Shown here: positions 43,989-52,308 of the stretch, piece by piece
Position numbering within the stretch: position 1 is the stretch's first letter
Layout of the letters: every line of letters starts with the position of its first letter
The notes under the pieces: model-generated
Seen by the model: the letters and a program-made list of their open reading frames with translations, nothing else
Database searches by the model: none
What the model was told of the DNA's origin: nothing
Program-made: the position numbers and the translations under genes
Assembly: GCA_028823445.1 (NCBI GenBank)
Contig: JAPKBH010000001.1
Coordinates: 62,001-126,000 of the forward strand
Direction: 5' to 3'
From: Acidimicrobiales bacterium
GTDB taxonomy: Bacteria; Actinomycetota; Acidimicrobiia; Acidimicrobiales; MedAcidi-G1
Length of the DNA stretch: 64,000 nucleotides

Positions 43989-45083
43989 TTATTCAAGTGC
44001 GCTAAAGAGCAGTGTGGAAGTTGAGCAGTAGTGCAACGCACCAAAGGTTGCCGTAATGCCTATTTCGCTGGTGCAATACATCCCGGCGATTGTCGGAAAG
44101 TCAAGAGCCTCCAAGAGGAGTTCCGCTTCTTTACCTTCTTCGTCAAACAAGTCGTTCCCTCGGTGTTTCGAAACGAAACACAACAAAGAGTCGGCCTCCC
44201 AGTGGCGGTACTTTTCTTCTGTTTGTTGAATAGCCACTTCTGGGTCGCTTATTTGAAACTGAACCGTGGCTCCGGTTTCTATGGAATGAGCAATGGCCAC
44301 CGCTCCGGTGTTTTGTTGTTGGCCGATAACTGGTTGGATAAGAAAGTCGCCAGCTTGGAAGTCGCTTTTGTTTTCACGCTCTACTTGTCCGATAAATAAT
44401 CTACGCCGTAAGAGGGTTTGGTCTTTTTCGGAAAGCGAACCCCGAGCAGCGTTGAGCCTTTCCATTGCTGGTTGGCCCCCCAACAGTTCAATAAGGTCGC
44501 CGTTTCGCTGGGTGATAATAAATGGTTCGCCGATAGGCCGACAAGCGGTAGTCAAGCGGGGAATGTTAACGGAACCGCTGGGAAATATGAGACCCACCGC
44601 TCCACTGGTCTGTAGTTGTCCGTTGAGGATAAGTGAGCATTGTTGTGCCGAACTGGACCCGCCGGTTATCCAGTCGTAGGAAGGGTGGTCGTCTAAAAGG
44701 TCAGCCATGTTGGGAAAATCTGTGTCGTAAAAGAGGAGTAGCGCATCACCGTCGTGTTGGCTTTCAGGAAGCAAGTCTCCGGGGTGCAAGGAAAAAGGAC
44801 GGGCCGTTTCGGTGTGCCCGGCCCAAAGCAAAACGGCTGGGGTGCCAGAAACTTCTTGATGATTTGCCAAGACGGTCTCGGCTACTACCCCCATCAAGCA
44901 AGGAGTTTTCAGTAACTGCTGAACGGTGTCAGCAATACTTTTTAGGTGGGCGGCAAAGGGTTCGGTGACCCAAAGTAAAACCACATCGGGTGGCGTGGAA
45001 AAGGTTTCCAAAATCTGACCCACGGCTTCGCCGGTGGCCACCCCGGGGTCAGGGTGTTCAGAAAGAGCTACGGAATAGGACAT
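43989..45083 (-). CDS. FIST-domain protein (predicted small-ligand sensor)
   Basis: A 364-residue soluble protein with the FIST_N and FIST_C halves. FIST_N includes DVVLLWVTEPFAAHL and the later DWITGGSSSAQQCSL; FIST_C includes LLCFVSKHRGNDLFDEEGKEAELL and IAGMYCTSEIGITATFG, the family ending. FIST domains are thought to bind amino acids or similar small ligands and usually sit in signalling proteins, but here it stands alone without a kinase or methyl-accepting domain. The gene is a separate unit on the minus strand between tkt and dacB. Confidence 0.75.
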   Translation of the reverse strand: MSYSVALSEHPDPGVATGEAVGQILETFSTPPDVVLLWVTEPFAAHLKSIADTVQQLLKTPCLMGVVAETVLANHQEVSGTPAVLLWAGHTETARPFSLHPGDLLPESQHDGDALLLFYDTDFPNMADLLDDHPSYDWITGGSSSAQQCSLILNGQLQTSGAVGLIFPSGSVNIPRLTTACRPIGEPFIITQRNGDLIELLGGQPAMERLNAARGSLSEKDQTLLRRRLFIGQVERENKSDFQAGDFLIQPVIGQQQNTGAVAIAHSIETGATVQFQISDPEVAIQQTEEKYRHWEADSLLCFVSKHRGNDLFDEEGKEAELLLEALDFPTIAGMYCTSEIGITATFGALHYCSTSTLLFSALE

Positions 45084-45189
45084 AAATACTTCGCTTGTTG
45101 CTGGCTACTGAAGGGGCGGTGAGAAACGACCTTACGGGCAATAGCGCACAAAACTACGGCACTGCACCCGCAGAGGCTGGCGTAGCCTC

Positions 45190-45195
45190 TAATAT
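45190..45195 (+). promoter_or_regulatory. Leaderless-type -10 box for dacB
   Basis: TAATAT, GCCACC (6 nt), then GTG at 45202. Confidence 0.6.
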
Positions 45196-45201
45196 GCCAC
45201 C

Positions 45202-46635
45202 GTGGTCTCAAGATTATTTTTCCCCCTAGTGTTCGCCTTGGTGGCTGTGGGTGCTTTTTTGCAGTCCCGGGCCACCGATGTTGACACAAACCGCCCTCCG
45301 CTGACTGTTGAGGCGGCGGCCCCTCGCCTGTCTACACCGTTGCTCTCGGGTCGCCGATTACCGGAGGTGCTTCAAGGCCCGGAAGCGCAGCGTCGACTGG
45401 TGGCCTCTTTGGACGAAGCAGTAGCAGTGCTTCCGGCGGGAAGTTGCTTAGTGGTAAACGAAAATTCAGAAACCCGTTATGACCATCAAGCAGATTTGCC
45501 CTTGGTGCCGGCCAGCACTCAAAAGTTGTTAACGGCCGCCGCCGCTTTGGCTGTGATGGGCCCTGACTATGTTTTCACCACACGAGTTATGGCACAAAAT
45601 GGCCCCGTCGATGGGGTGCTGGATGGAAATATCTGGCTAGTGGGTGCCGGTGATCCATTGCTCATGACCGCCGATTACGCTGACCGTTTTTCGACTCAAC
45701 TGCCTTACACCGACCTGAACTTGCTGGCCGATCAGATTGCCGCCGCAGATGTTAACACCATTACCGGAGCGGTCATTGGCGATGAAAGTTACTTTGATGA
45801 CCTGCGCTGGGTGGCCACCTGGCCAGAGCGTTTTCGGGCCGGCGCCCAAAACCAATCTGGCCCGCTTAGTGCGTTATCGGTCAATGATGGTTTCTCTCGT
45901 TGGGATAGTGAAAATACGGCTAATGCATTGAACACTGGCGCCGAAGATCCTGCGGCGTTTGCGGCGGCGCTCTTCGACGATTTACTCGAAGAGCGTTCAT
46001 TAAGTATTTATCAGTGGGCCGCTTCTGGCTCTGCTCCCGAAGATGCTTTGGTTGAATTGGCCTCTATAGATTCACCCCCCATGGCAACCTTGGTAACGCA
46101 AATGTTGCAGGCCAGCGATAACACCACCGCTGAGTTGTTGGTGAAAGCTCTGGCTGGTTTTTCTGTTGGGCATGGCACCACCGAGCGAGGTCTTCAAGAA
46201 ATGAGCGTTGCCTTAGAGGAAATATTCTTACAAGAAATAGTGGCCGCTGACGGGTCCGGCCTTGACTCCGGAAATCTTGTCACCTGTTCTCTTTTGGTTG
46301 ACCTGCTGGGCGACACCGACGACTGGGATGCCACGGATCTTCGTAGCGGTTTGGCTCTTGCCGGCTCTACCGGCACCATGCGTAACCGCTTGGTGGGCTC
46401 ATCGGGCGAAGGCCGGGTGCGAGCAAAAACCGGCACCTTGCTTGATGTCGTCAGTTTGGCCGGAGTGGTCGAAACATTAGAAGGTCGAACCTTGACCTTT
46501 GCTTTGATCAGCAACGCCGATCCGCTTCCAGGAAACCTTCGCCAACTTCACGATCAAATCGTTTTGGACCTGGTGGCCTTCCCCTCGGGCCCCCCAGTGG
46601 CTTTGTTGGAACCATTTCCGGTTTTAGTTTCCTAA
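45202..46635 (+). CDS. dacB: D-alanyl-D-alanine carboxypeptidase (PBP4 type, family S13)
   Basis: It trims or cross-cuts peptidoglycan stem peptides outside the membrane. An N-terminal signal segment (LFFPLVFALVAVGAFL, residues 5-20) exports it. The penicillin-binding triad is S105-x2-K108 (VPASTQKLL), S-D-N in QASDNTTAELL, and K-T-G in RAKTGTLLDVV. The large insert between the first two motifs is typical of family S13. The 477-residue length is normal. It begins the run of genes that leads to ttuA and trmI. Confidence 0.93.
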   Translation: MVSRLFFPLVFALVAVGAFLQSRATDVDTNRPPLTVEAAAPRLSTPLLSGRRLPEVLQGPEAQRRLVASLDEAVAVLPAGSCLVVNENSETRYDHQADLPLVPASTQKLLTAAAALAVMGPDYVFTTRVMAQNGPVDGVLDGNIWLVGAGDPLLMTADYADRFSTQLPYTDLNLLADQIAAADVNTITGAVIGDESYFDDLRWVATWPERFRAGAQNQSGPLSALSVNDGFSRWDSENTANALNTGAEDPAAFAAALFDDLLEERSLSIYQWAASGSAPEDALVELASIDSPPMATLVTQMLQASDNTTAELLVKALAGFSVGHGTTERGLQEMSVALEEIFLQEIVAADGSGLDSGNLVTCSLLVDLLGDTDDWDATDLRSGLALAGSTGTMRNRLVGSSGEGRVRAKTGTLLDVVSLAGVVETLEGRTLTFALISNADPLPGNLRQLHDQIVLDLVAFPSGPPVALLEPFPVLVS

Positions 46636-46682
46636 AGGTCAGATCAACGGGCCACCCCTCGTTTGGATAGCGTGGAGCAATC

Positions 46683-46982
46683 ATGGGACGCAAACGAGAA
46701 TCAGGTGAACTGATTGACCTTCTGGGGCGCTATTTGCGTCAAGAAACGGTGGACCCTCTGCGTGCCTCGGGTCGTTTTCTGATTAACGGCGTTTTAAGTG
46801 CTCTTTTTGCCGGGTTGGGTTTAGTCCTTTTAGCAATCGGCGGTTTGCGGGGGCTTCAAGAGGTTAATTTCTTTGCGGGATGGTGGTCGTGGCTTCCTTA
46901 CCTGATGATGGCGGGAGCATTGAGTTGCATGACCGCTTTAGTTTTGAGCCGGATTGGTGGCGAAAGAGGACTTGATGGCTGA
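46683..46982 (+). CDS. Small two-helix membrane protein (99 aa)
   Basis: An amphipathic, charged N-terminus (GRKRESGELIDLLGRYLRQETVDPL) leads into two membrane helices at about 33-55 (LINGVLSALFAGLGLVLLAIGG) and 64-88 (FFAGWWSWLPYLMMAGALSCMT). This size and shape resembles actinobacterial holin-like superfamily proteins, but I would not assign a role. GGAG lies 6 nt upstream of the ATG and TAGCGT lies just before it, so this may be an operon start. The end overlaps the next gene by 8 nt. Confidence 0.65.
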   Translation: MGRKRESGELIDLLGRYLRQETVDPLRASGRFLINGVLSALFAGLGLVLLAIGGLRGLQEVNFFAGWWSWLPYLMMAGALSCMTALVLSRIGGERGLDG

Positions 46983-47178
46983 GAAAATCACTCCGGAAGA
47001 CCTCGAAGAGGAACTTCGGCGGACAGCCGGTGGCCCTTTGAAAAGCCTTGATGAGCACCGAACGTCGCTGTTGGCCGGAGCAGTAATGCTTGGTGTAGCA
47101 GTGGTCGCCGTTGCATATTTTTTGGGGCGACGGGTGGGGCGCATTGCCTCGACCACGGTTGAGATTCGTCGCCTTTAA
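46975..47178 (+). CDS. Small one-helix membrane protein (67 aa)
   Basis: A charged cytoplasmic head (AEKITPEDLEEELRRTAGGP) precedes one helix at about 34-53 (LLAGAVMLGVAVVAVAYFLG) and an Arg-rich tail with RRVGRIASTTVEIRRL. The ATG at 46975 has GAGG 5-6 nt upstream and overlaps the previous stop by 8 nt. No family is known to me. The position between two other tiny coupled genes suggests a small membrane complex. Confidence 0.62.
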   Translation: MAEKITPEDLEEELRRTAGGPLKSLDEHRTSLLAGAVMLGVAVVAVAYFLGRRVGRIASTTVEIRRL

Positions 47179-47180
47179 TC

Positions 47181-47408
47181 ATGCGTTTTTCTTTGAGTGG
47201 ACTGCTGCGCACTGGAGTGCGGCGAGGTCTGATGGGCGGCCATCGCGGCTGGCAAGCGGTTTTTTTGGTGGCCAGCGTTTTACGGTTTGTGGGGCGAACC
47301 AGCAAACGGGGGAGTGGGCCGGTGCTTTTTTCTGAAAAATTGAAAGCCGGGGAAACACTAGAAATTCGCCATAGGGCCCCCGCCGCAAAAGAGGAAAACA
47401 GCCCATGA
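47181..47408 (+). CDS. Small basic protein (75 aa), hypothetical
   Basis: A 75-residue protein with an Arg/Gly-rich N-terminus (SLSGLLRTGVRRGLMGGHRGWQ), a short hydrophobic patch (AVFLVASVLRFVG) and a tail SEKLKAGETLEIRHRAP. The tail looks like a strand-turn-strand. No function is suggested. It starts 2 nt after the previous gene and overlaps the ttuB-like gene by ATGA, so its translation is tied to the tRNA-thiolation genes. Confidence 0.6.
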   Translation: MRFSLSGLLRTGVRRGLMGGHRGWQAVFLVASVLRFVGRTSKRGSGPVLFSEKLKAGETLEIRHRAPAAKEENSP

Positions 47409-47605
47409 AGGTAGAACTACGCAACCCCAACCGCACGCTTGAATTTAAGGGAACAATGTCGGTGGTGGCTCTTTTGAATCGCTTGGAACTCAACCGTGAG
47501 TCGGTGCTGGTCATCCGGGACGGCACCCTGGTTCCGGGAGACGCCATGCTGGCCCACGAAGACCATATTGAGATCCGTTCGGTAATTTCTGGGGGCAACT
47601 CGTGA
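47405..47605 (+). CDS. Ubiquitin-like sulfur carrier (TtuB/MoaD/ThiS type)
   Basis: A 66-residue beta-grasp protein: KVELRNPNRTLEFKGTMSVVALLNRLEL, then SVLVIRDGTLVPGDAMLAHEDHIEIRSVISGG. This is the ThiS/TtuB fold, in which an E1-like enzyme activates the terminal Gly as a thiocarboxylate that gives sulfur to the partner thiolase. Here the di-glycine is G63-G64 but two more residues, N65-S66, follow, so the chain must be cut before use or works differently. It overlaps the ttuA-like gene by GTGA, which supports the pairing. No E1-like gene or JAMM peptidase is present in this window. Confidence 0.78.
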   Translation: MKVELRNPNRTLEFKGTMSVVALLNRLELNRESVLVIRDGTLVPGDAMLAHEDHIEIRSVISGGNS

Positions 47606-48564
47606 AATGCCGGGTCTGTCGAGAGCCCGCAGTTATTGACCTTCGGCGCCATAACGCAAATTTTTGTATTGAACATTTTTTACGCTTGTGTCGGGACCAA
47701 GTCGCTAAAGCCATTGCCGAACATGACATGTTTGCTCCCGAAGACCGCATATTAATTGCCGTATCCGGCGGGAAAGATTCGCTGGCTCTTTGGGACATTT
47801 TGCTCGATATGGGTTACCAAGTTGATGGGCTTTACATCGGTTTGGGTATCGGAGAATACTCTGAGCAGTCAGTGACCTACGTAGAAAAATTCGTAGAATC
47901 CCGAGACGTCAATTTGCGAATTATTGACCTCCCCACGGAATACGGGTACGACATTCCTTCTGGCTCCCGAGCAGCCAAACGAACCCCCTGTAGCGCCTGC
48001 GGCTTAAGCAAGCGCCACCTTTTTGACCAAGCAGCCACCGAAGGCGGCTACGACGTGGTGGTGACCGGCCATAACCTCGATGATGAAGCAGCTGTTTTGT
48101 TAGGCAACACCTTGCGTTGGCAAAGCGACTATTTGGGTCGACAAAAACCAGTACTGCCGGCTGGCCATGGTTTTCCCCGCAAGGTAAAGCCGTTGGTCCG
48201 TTTGGGAGAACGAGAGATGGCCGCCTACTGCGTGTTAACGGGCATCGACTACATCGTTGATGAATGCCCCAAAGCAGTAGGCAACAAGCACCTCGGATAC
48301 AAAGAGGTGTTGAACCTCTTAGAAGCGCAATCGCCGGGCAGCAAACATGACTTTTATGCGGGGTTTTTGGCCCGTGCGGTAGACCGGTTTGCTTCAGCAG
48401 AAGACGAAACGATTGACGACCGGCCAGCACTTAGACCCTGCACGGCCTGCGGAGCGCCCTGCAGTAGCGAAGTTTGCGCTTTTTGTCGCCTCGTAGAACG
48501 AGCTACCCAGGACGTCCCGGTAAAACTCGGGCCCACCGCAAAAAAGGAACCCACCTCTTTATGA
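47602..48564 (+). CDS. ttuA: tRNA 2-thiolation protein, TtuA/Ncs6 family
   Basis: An adenylating tRNA thiolase. Features in order are an N-terminal zinc site (C3-x2-C6...C22-x2-H25), the PP-loop S55-GGKDS, cluster-type cysteines C130-x2-C133 and C222, and a C-terminal zinc ribbon (CTACG...CAFC, residues about 277-295). Cys130, Cys133 and Cys222 have the spacing I recall for the [4Fe-4S] ligands of Thermus TtuA, which makes 2-thioribothymidine at position 54; the related Ncs6 works at position 34. The upstream sulfur carrier and the downstream m1A58 methyltransferase favour position 54. The start is GTG overlapping the carrier gene; ATGA joins it to trmI. Confidence 0.82.
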   Translation: MKCRVCREPAVIDLRRHNANFCIEHFLRLCRDQVAKAIAEHDMFAPEDRILIAVSGGKDSLALWDILLDMGYQVDGLYIGLGIGEYSEQSVTYVEKFVESRDVNLRIIDLPTEYGYDIPSGSRAAKRTPCSACGLSKRHLFDQAATEGGYDVVVTGHNLDDEAAVLLGNTLRWQSDYLGRQKPVLPAGHGFPRKVKPLVRLGEREMAAYCVLTGIDYIVDECPKAVGNKHLGYKEVLNLLEAQSPGSKHDFYAGFLARAVDRFASAEDETIDDRPALRPCTACGAPCSSEVCAFCRLVERATQDVPVKLGPTAKKEPTSL

Positions 48565-49334
48565 ACGATCACTACAGCATCGGTGACCACGTGTTGCTGA
48601 TCGACCGAAAAAAACGGCGCTACCTCATTACCTTGGAAAGCGGCGGTGAGTTTCACTCGCATACCGGGGTGGTTAGTCACGACGATTTAATTGGCAACCT
48701 CGACGGCACCGGGTGTCGGTCCAGCCGAGGCGAGAACTTTTTAGCGGTGCGGCCCACCATGTCGGATTTTATTTTGAAAATGCCCCGTGGGGCACAAGTC
48801 ATTTACCCCAAAGATCTTGGCCCAATATTGATGATGGCTGATTTGTTCCCCGGGGCGCGTGTCTTGGAGTCGGGCATCGGATCTGGGGCATTGTCTATGA
48901 CCATGCTGCGAGCCGGAGTAGACATCGTGGGTTATGAGATTCGCGAAGATTTTGCCCAACGGGCTAAAGAAAACGTGACCGCAGTTTTAGGTACCGAAGT
49001 GATGGAGCGCTATAAAATCACCATCGGCGATGTCTACGAAGGCATCGCCGAAACCAACTTGGATCGGGTGATCTTGGACCTCCCAGAACCTTGGCAGGTG
49101 GTGCCTCATGCCGTTAAGGCCTTGCGCCCCGGCGGCATCATTTTGGCCTATACCCCAAGCATCGTTCAGGCCGTTACCTTTCGTGAGGCCTTGACCGAAC
49201 ATGGTTTTGCTTTTGCTGAAACCGTCGAGGTGCTGAACCGAACCTGGCATATTGAGCCACCGGCGGTTCGGCCGGATCACCGAATGGTGGCCCACACGGC
49301 GTTTCTAACCCATGCCCGGATGCTTCCTTCTTAA
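48561..49334 (+). CDS. trmI: tRNA (adenine-58-N1)-methyltransferase
   Basis: It methylates A58 in the T-loop of tRNA. The 257-residue protein has the short N-terminal beta domain (residues 1-75) and a SAM domain with VLESGIGSGALSMTML as motif I, VGYEIREDFAQRAKENV and the catalytic-region VILDLPEPWQVVPHAVKAL. It is the homologue of mycobacterial Rv2118c, which also lies near the proteasome ATPase gene. The start is set at ATG 48561 by the ATGA overlap with the ttuA-like gene; the frame is open 29 codons further. Confidence 0.93.
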   Translation: MNDHYSIGDHVLLIDRKKRRYLITLESGGEFHSHTGVVSHDDLIGNLDGTGCRSSRGENFLAVRPTMSDFILKMPRGAQVIYPKDLGPILMMADLFPGARVLESGIGSGALSMTMLRAGVDIVGYEIREDFAQRAKENVTAVLGTEVMERYKITIGDVYEGIAETNLDRVILDLPEPWQVVPHAVKALRPGGIILAYTPSIVQAVTFREALTEHGFAFAETVEVLNRTWHIEPPAVRPDHRMVAHTAFLTHARMLPS

Positions 49335-49336
49335 CC

Positions 49337-50074
49337 ATGGTTAAAGGACGTTGGTGGTCGGTCGTTTTTGTATCGATTATGTCGGCTTGTTCAAACGCAC
49401 CCGTTGCACAAGACGAGCCGCAAATTGGCCCCGCCTTTTCCGTGGAGATTCCCCAGGCAGCACTTTTCTCAATGGATGTTATTGCCCAAACCCATGGGTC
49501 AACGGCCAGTATTTGGGGATTGGGGTGCGCTCGTGCCCAGCGAGGGTCCGGTTTCTTTTTAGAGGACGGCCTCTTGGTTACCAACGCCCACGTGGTGGCG
49601 GGAGTTGACCAACCCAAAGTAACGGTGGGTGGTGAGACAGAGACCCAAGTAGCCACCGTGGTGGCTTTCGACCCGGTAAGCGACCTGGCCTTGTTGCAGA
49701 TACCGAACCCGCCGCCTAGCGGTTTGGCCTTACGGGAAGCACAAGACGGCCAACTGGTGGCGCTGGTGGGTTTCGACATAAAGGGCGAAGCCCAGTGGCG
49801 ACCTGGTCGTATTGTCCAACACGTTCGGGCCACCGGTAACGATATCTACGGCCAAGAAGCCACAGGGCGAGACGCACTACAGGTGGCGATAAACATTGAC
49901 CAAGGACACTCTGGGTCTGCCTTGATAAACGAAAACGGCGAAGTGTCTGGGGTGGTGTTTTCTTCTACCGTTGGGGTCGAAGCGGCGGGTTATGCCGTGC
50001 AGATAACCGAACTGCGAAACTTGCTTGCAGCGTTAACTGAAGAACCTAGTGGCCCCGGACCCTGCCGCTCTTAG
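49337..50074 (+). CDS. Trypsin-like serine protease, probable lipoprotein
   Basis: A 245-residue protease of the HtrA/MarP class. A hydrophobic signal ends in IMSAC18, a plausible lipobox. The catalytic triad is H85 (VTNAHVVAG), D116 (FDPVSDLALL) and S192 (DQGHSGSALI). Two Cys (C64 and C243 in the last residues) could form a disulfide tying the C-terminus to the core, as in MarP-type proteases. No PDZ domain is present. It starts 2 nt after trmI, so it shares the operon, and ends before a bidirectional terminator. Confidence 0.82.
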   Translation: MVKGRWWSVVFVSIMSACSNAPVAQDEPQIGPAFSVEIPQAALFSMDVIAQTHGSTASIWGLGCARAQRGSGFFLEDGLLVTNAHVVAGVDQPKVTVGGETETQVATVVAFDPVSDLALLQIPNPPPSGLALREAQDGQLVALVGFDIKGEAQWRPGRIVQHVRATGNDIYGQEATGRDALQVAINIDQGHSGSALINENGEVSGVVFSSTVGVEAAGYAVQITELRNLLAALTEEPSGPGPCRS

Positions 50075-50089
50075 CCCGAAACGCAAAAA

Positions 50090-50109
50090 TGAGGGGCCGA
50101 AGCCCCTCA
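50090..50109. terminator. Bidirectional intrinsic terminator
   Basis: TGAGGGGC, loop CGAA, GCCCCTCA: an 8-bp stem with A-rich sequence before and A/T-rich sequence after it. It serves both the plus-strand protease gene and the minus-strand ferredoxin gene. Confidence 0.8.
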
Positions 50110-50128
50110 CCTTGCAAAAAACTTTTAC

Positions 50129-50365
50129 TCAGTCAACTTCGATGAAAATGCACTCGCCTGGGCATTCTTCAGCAGACTCAATGGTGGCTTCAAGTTGATC
50201 TTCAGGCAACTCGGCTAAACCTTCGGGGCCACCGGGTTCGCTAAAAATCTTGTCGCCTTCTTTTACGTATGCCAAACCATCGTCAAGCATAGCAAAAACG
50301 GCGGGTGCGATCTCTTCGCAGAGTCCGTCACCGGTGCAGAGATCTTGATCAATCCAGACCTTCAT
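50129..50365 (-). CDS. Ferredoxin with one iron-sulfur cluster
   Basis: A 78-residue acidic electron carrier. The ligands are C10-x2-D13-x2-C16 and C68-P with C72 nearby (AEECPGECIFIEV). An Asp where the second Cys would be is typical of [3Fe-4S] ferredoxins that serve cytochromes P450, or of Asp-ligated [4Fe-4S] proteins. The acidic insert (residues about 28-60) is longer than in the Streptomyces-type P450 ferredoxins. The start at 50365 rests on homologue length and a GAGAGGA site; the frame is open 15 codons further. No P450 is in this window. Confidence 0.88.
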   Translation of the reverse strand: MKVWIDQDLCTGDGLCEEIAPAVFAMLDDGLAYVKEGDKIFSEPGGPEGLAELPEDQLEATIESAEECPGECIFIEVD

Positions 50366-50553
50366 AAGGGAAGGGTTCCTCTCGTAATGGGGAGACGCTA
50401 TTTGCGTCACTTGGGCAACAGCCTAGCCAAGGAAAGAGCGAAGATAGACGCAGAGCGGTCAAGAAAATCTTACAGATAAAAGGGATTTCTGTACTGCGTC
50501 GTTTGCGGAGTAAGGTCATCTAAAGCGCAAGCATCAAAAAGCGGAGCAGCCAT

Positions 50554-52290
50554 ATGGACCACCAAGAAAAACAAGACCTGACAGCCCAAATATTGACGCT
50601 GCAAAATGAGTTGGCTGACCTCCGCCGCCGTTTGATTGATGCCCCCGAACGCATCGGCGTATTAGAGGCTGAGTTGCGTCACGCTCAGCAAGACTTTAAA
50701 AAAGCCATGCAGCGCAACCAAAAACTGGATGCCACGTTAGAGGCGGCTCGAAAACGTATCGGTGATCTTCGTCAAGAAGTAGAGCAACTGACCCAGCCGC
50801 CGTCGGCCTACGGCACGGTGGTAGCCCTTAACGATGACGCCACGGTTGATGTGCAAGCCGCCAACCGCAAAATGCGGGTCGGGATCACGCCGGAACTCTC
50901 GGCCACTATTTCGGTCGGTCAAGAAGTTGTGCTCAACGAGAGCATGAGTGTGATCATGGCATGCCGCCCGCCTTCCTTGGGTGAGGTCATGACCGTCAAA
51001 GAGTCTTTACCCGATGGGTCCCGGGTGGTAGTGGTGGGGCGCGGCGACGAAGAACAAGTAGTGGAGTTGACCGCCGCTTTGTTGAGCCCGCTGGCCCCCA
51101 AACTTCGCAGTGGTGACTCGGTATTGGTAGACGCACGAGCAGGATTGTTGCTGGAACGCTTGCCGCGAGCCGAAGTAGAAGCTCTAATTTTAGAAGAAGT
51201 ACCGGACGTGACCTATGAAGACGTCGGTGGTTTGGATCAACAAATAGAAAAAATAATAGATGCGGTAGAACTGCCATTCCTTCATAAAGAACTTTTTGCC
51301 GAATACGAACTTCATGCCCCCAAAGGGATTTTGCTTTACGGGCCCCCAGGGTGTGGAAAAACGTTAATTGCTAAGGCAGTGGCCAACTCGTTGGCCCGCA
51401 AAGTGAGCGAGGTTTCGGGAGACGAAAACGCTCGGAGTTATTTCCTCAACATCAAAGGCCCGGAGTTGCTCAACAAGTATGTGGGCGAAACCGAGCGGCA
51501 AATTCGCCTAATTTTTGAACGAGCCCGAGAAAAATCTGAACAAGGCTGGCCGGTCATTGTTTTTTTCGACGAAATGGAATCTTTGTTCCGCACCCGAGGT
51601 ACCGGGATTAGCTCGGATATGGAATCCACCATCGTGCCACAGTTATTGGCAGAAATCGACGGCGTGGAAACGCTAAGCAATGTCATTGTCATTGGTGCAT
51701 CTAACCGCGAAGATCTTATTGATCCGGCCATTTTGCGGCCCGGCCGACTCGACGTAAAAATACGTATTGACCGGCCCGACGAAATGGCAGCTTCACGTAT
51801 TTTCGCTCGCTACCTGGTGCCTGAGCTCCCATTGGCCGAAGAGTTGCTTGAAACCCTCGGCGGGGGAGACCGCAACAAAACGGTCTTAGCCATGATTGAA
51901 AAAACCGTAGAAGTCATGTATGGCACGGACGAGAGCAACCGCTTTTTAGAAGTTACCTACCAAAATGGTGACAAAGAAATTCTCTACTTCCGAGACTTTT
52001 CCTCGGGCGCCATGGTGGAAAACATTGTGCGCCGAGCCAAAGCGCTAGCCATAAAGCGTCAACTGGCCGGTGGGTTTTTAGGTATCCATACTGATGATTT
52101 AACCCAAGCGGTCCGTCAAGAATTTAAAGAACACGAGGACCTCCCCAACACCACCAACCCAGATGATTGGGCCAAAGTGTCTGGTAAAAAAGGCGAACGC
52201 ATCGTTTACGTACGCACTTTGATTACCGAGCATCAAAGCGAAGGTGGCGGCCGGGCCATCGACGGGGTAACCACCGGTCAATACCTGTAG
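50554..52290 (+). CDS. arc: Proteasome-associated AAA ATPase (ARC/Mpa)
   Basis: The hexameric unfoldase that recognises Pup and feeds tagged proteins to the 20S proteasome. The N-terminal coiled coil (residues about 5-70, [16 protein letters not shown]) binds Pup; two OB-type domains follow (about 85-220). The AAA module has Walker A GPPGCGKT and Walker [13 protein letters not shown], with an arginine-finger region [17 protein letters not shown]. The last residues are G-Q-Y-L, the docking motif for the proteasome alpha ring. The start has GGAG 8 nt upstream. The 578-residue length is normal. It heads the proteasome run. Confidence 0.97.
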   Translation: MDHQEKQDLTAQILTLQNELADLRRRLIDAPERIGVLEAELRHAQQDFKKAMQRNQKLDATLEAARKRIGDLRQEVEQLTQPPSAYGTVVALNDDATVDVQAANRKMRVGITPELSATISVGQEVVLNESMSVIMACRPPSLGEVMTVKESLPDGSRVVVVGRGDEEQVVELTAALLSPLAPKLRSGDSVLVDARAGLLLERLPRAEVEALILEEVPDVTYEDVGGLDQQIEKIIDAVELPFLHKELFAEYELHAPKGILLYGPPGCGKTLIAKAVANSLARKVSEVSGDENARSYFLNIKGPELLNKYVGETERQIRLIFERAREKSEQGWPVIVFFDEMESLFRTRGTGISSDMESTIVPQLLAEIDGVETLSNVIVIGASNREDLIDPAILRPGRLDVKIRIDRPDEMAASRIFARYLVPELPLAEELLETLGGGDRNKTVLAMIEKTVEVMYGTDESNRFLEVTYQNGDKEILYFRDFSSGAMVENIVRRAKALAIKRQLAGGFLGIHTDDLTQAVRQEFKEHEDLPNTTNPDDWAKVSGKKGERIVYVRTLITEHQSEGGGRAIDGVTTGQYL

Positions 52291-52308
52291 GCCTCGGCTT
52301 GCTTCACT

